NCBI RefSeq assembly: GCF_007859935.1
Contig: NZ_SJPO01000003.1
Coordinates: 1-64,000, forward strand
DNA length: 64,000 nucleotides
Direction of reading: 5' to 3'
Source: Posidoniimonas polymericola
Lineage (GTDB): Bacteria; Planctomycetota; Planctomycetia; Pirellulales; Lacipirellulaceae
Part shown: one piece after another, positions 62,416-64,000 of the stretch
How the letters are laid out: each line of letters opens with the position of its first letter
Numbering within the stretch: the first letter of the stretch is position 1
The notes under the pieces: generated by a model
Told to the model about the DNA's origin: nothing
The model's database searches: none
What the model saw: only the letters and a program-made list of their open reading frames with translations
Made by a program: the position numbers and the translations under genes

Positions 62416-64000
62416 GGCCGCGGCAGCGCGACCGAGAACGTGGTGCCGCCGTCGACCTTCGACTCGACCGCCACCGACCCGCCGAACGACTGCGTCAGGT
62501 GCTTGACGATTGACAGCCCCAGGCCGGTGCCGCCCAGCTCGCGCGAGCGGGCCTTGTCGACGCGGTGGAAGCGTTCGAACACCCGCGGCAGCTCGTCCTT
62601 GGGGATGCCGATGCCGGTGTCGGCGACCGTCAGCAGCACCTGATTCTGTTCGGTGATCCGCCACGCGACCGTGACGTTTCCCCCCTGCGGCGTGTACTTG
62701 ATGGCGTTGTCGACCAGGTTGCCGAGGATCACCCGCAGGCCCTCGGCGTCGGCGAGCACCTCGGCGTGGGGCTCGAGCGAGTCGACGGCCAGCTCGATGC
62801 CGCGCGACAAGGCCTGCGGCGCGTAGTCGTTCAGGCAGGCGGCGACCGCCTCACCGACAACGATGCTGGTCAGCTCGAAGCTCTGCTCGGCCGACTCGAT
62901 CCGCGCCAGGCTGAGCATGTCCTGGATCAGCGCGTTGAGGCGGTCGGCCTGTTCCTCGATCCGCTGCAGGAACTGCATCGCGTGCTGCTCGTCGTGCAGC
63001 GCGCCGCCGATGAGGGTTTCGGTGTACGCCTTGATCGAGGCCAGCGGCGTTTTCAGTTCGTGGCTAACGTTGGCGATAAACTCCTGCCGGATCGACTCGA
63101 GCCGGCGGAGCTCGGTGATGTTGTTCAGCACGATGACCGCCGCGCCCGTTTCGTCGCCCGCCAGCGGGGTGATCTGCACCGACAGCAGCAGCGACTCGGC
63201 GCCCTGCTGCTCGACGTCCAGTCGGTGGGGCCGCCCAGTGGCCTGGGCCTCGGCCAGGGCGTCGTGCAGGGTGTGGTTGCGGATTACCTCGACCAGCGGC
63301 CGGCCCTCGACCGTCTCGGGGCGGAAGCCGAGCAGCGACCCGGCCGCCTTGTTGGCCAGCACGACCCGCTGCTGGGCGTCGATGGCGATGACCCCCTCGA
63401 CCATGCCGCCCAGCACGGTCGCCTGCTGCTGGCCGCTGCGTCGCAGCTGGGCGATCTGGTCGGCCAGCTCGCCGCACATGCGGTTGAACGACCCGGCCAG
63501 CGCGCCGAGCTCGTCGCGGTTGGGAACGAACGCCCGCTGCTCGTAATCGCCACGCCCCACCGCCTCGGCGGCGGCGTTGAGTTCCAGCACCGGCAGCACA
63601 ATGCTGCGGACCACGAGGTAGGTGACCCCCAGGAGCGCGGCGCCGATGAAGAGCGCGAGCATCGAGAGCCGCCGCTGGAGGAAGTCCATCTCCTGCTCGA
63701 TGACCTCGACCGCGGCCGCGGCGCGGACGGTGGCGGCGGGTCCGCCGGCGGGGCCCCCGGGGGGGTCGTGCCGCATCGCCAGATAGACGTACGGCTCGCC
63801 GACCGACGCGCTCGTCCGCCGCTCGACCCCCACCCCGTTGCGTAGCGCCTGCTGCACCTCGCGCCGCTTCGCGTGGTTCTCCATCTCGCGGACCGCTGCG
63901 ACATTGGGTTGGGCGGAGTCGGCCAGCACGCGGCCGTCGGGGTCGATGAGCGTCAGCCGGTAGCCGGAATCCTCGCCCAGGCGGATCAGCTCCTGCTGCA
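62412..64000 (-). CDS. phoR: Phosphate-regulon sensor histidine kinase PhoR, 5' part cut by window edge
   Basis: The last 528 residues are visible and the frame stays open to base 64000, so the N-terminus lies outside. Order of domains: end of a periplasmic sensor (RLTLIDPDGRVLADSAQPNV), a membrane helix (SMLALFIGAALLGVTYLVVR), HAMP-like region (NAAAEAVGRGDYEQRAFVPN), PAS (GMVEGVIAIDAQQRVVLANK), HisKA with the phospho-accepting His in FIANVSHELKTPLASIKAYT, and HATPase with N-box NLVDNAIKYTPQGG, G1 DTGIGIPKDELP and G2 GGTGLGLSIVKHL. It is the natural partner for PhoB but lies about 7 kb away from phoB, separated by two plus-strand genes and the pst operon. Other sensor kinases of the PhoR type remain possible. 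Confidence 0.85.
   Translation of the reverse strand, partial: QQELIRLGEDSGYRLTLIDPDGRVLADSAQPNVAAVREMENHAKRREVQQALRNGVGVERRTSASVGEPYVYLAMRHDPPGGPAGGPAATVRAAAAVEVIEQEMDFLQRRLSMLALFIGAALLGVTYLVVRSIVLPVLELNAAAEAVGRGDYEQRAFVPNRDELGALAGSFNRMCGELADQIAQLRRSGQQQATVLGGMVEGVIAIDAQQRVVLANKAAGSLLGFRPETVEGRPLVEVIRNHTLHDALAEAQATGRPHRLDVEQQGAESLLLSVQITPLAGDETGAAVIVLNNITELRRLESIRQEFIANVSHELKTPLASIKAYTETLIGGALHDEQHAMQFLQRIEEQADRLNALIQDMLSLARIESAEQSFELTSIVVGEAVAACLNDYAPQALSRGIELAVDSLEPHAEVLADAEGLRVILGNLVDNAIKYTPQGGNVTVAWRITEQNQVLLTVADTGIGIPKDELPRVFERFHRVDKARSRELGGTGLGLSIVKHLTQSFGGSVAVESKVDGGTTFSVALPRP

Noticed and set aside
1..64000. tRNA, rRNA, riboswitch families, prophage or plasmid functions
   Set aside because: No cloverleaf, rRNA-like stretch, known riboswitch core, integrase, transposase or replication protein was recognised on either strand by eye.

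Overview
The window is a GC-rich chromosomal segment from a planctomycete, most likely order Pirellulales. I infer this from the combination of a PSCyt1/DUF1549/DUF1553 protein next to a DUF1501 protein, PEP-CTERM tails, an LEPR-xLL-type N-terminus on a secreted polysaccharide lyase, and several families of palindromic intergenic repeats. No rRNA, tRNA, CRISPR array, transposase or phage gene was found.

Bases 1-37,413 hold a pectin/rhamnogalacturonan degradation locus with no SusC/SusD pair. A minus-strand run (about 21.6 to 1.4 kb) encodes a GH2, a PL1-type lyase with a fibronectin-like linker, two PEP-CTERM proteins, a DUF3826 protein, a second PL1-type lyase, an (alpha/alpha)6-barrel hydrolase, a GH95, a DUF5060/DUF4038-type hydrolase and a GH127. 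A divergent plus-strand operon (21.8-32.0 kb) encodes GH106, a beta-propeller glycosidase, a second GH95 and a LacZ-like GH2. It is followed by a GH43-type gene with its own predicted promoter. After a decayed stretch with a GH95-like C-terminal remnant comes a large PL11 rhamnogalacturonan lyase. Nearly all these proteins have signal peptides, so depolymerisation should occur outside the cytoplasm.

Bases 37.6-49.4 kb hold a conserved hypothetical gene, a serine hydrolase, the DUF1501 and PSCyt1/DUF1553 pair, and a four-gene operon: UxaE-type tagaturonate epimerase, aldo/keto reductase, amidohydrolase-type lactonase and LgoD-like zinc dehydrogenase. Read together, these four genes form a plausible oxidative route from L-galactose through the lactone, L-galactonate and D-tagaturonate to D-fructuronate. 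The two GH95 enzymes nearby could release L-galactose or L-fucose from pectin side chains. This inferred link is the most interesting system in the window.

Bases 49.7-54.4 kb hold a hypothetical protein, a CDGSH iron-sulfur protein, and an ECF sigma factor with its anti-sigma-like membrane protein behind a recognisable ECF-type promoter. Bases 54.8-64.0 kb are the phosphate region: pstS-pstC-pstA-pstB-phoU-phoB on the minus strand behind three 11-bp-phased Pho-box-like repeats. Two plus-strand genes (glycosyltransferase and PIG-L-like protein) follow, then a phoR histidine kinase that runs off the right edge.

At least five palindromic repeat families are present. One G/C-rich family occurs twice, each time immediately 5' of a start codon, and appears to supply the Shine-Dalgarno sequence inside a hairpin stem. 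Another contributes the start region of a glycosidase gene.
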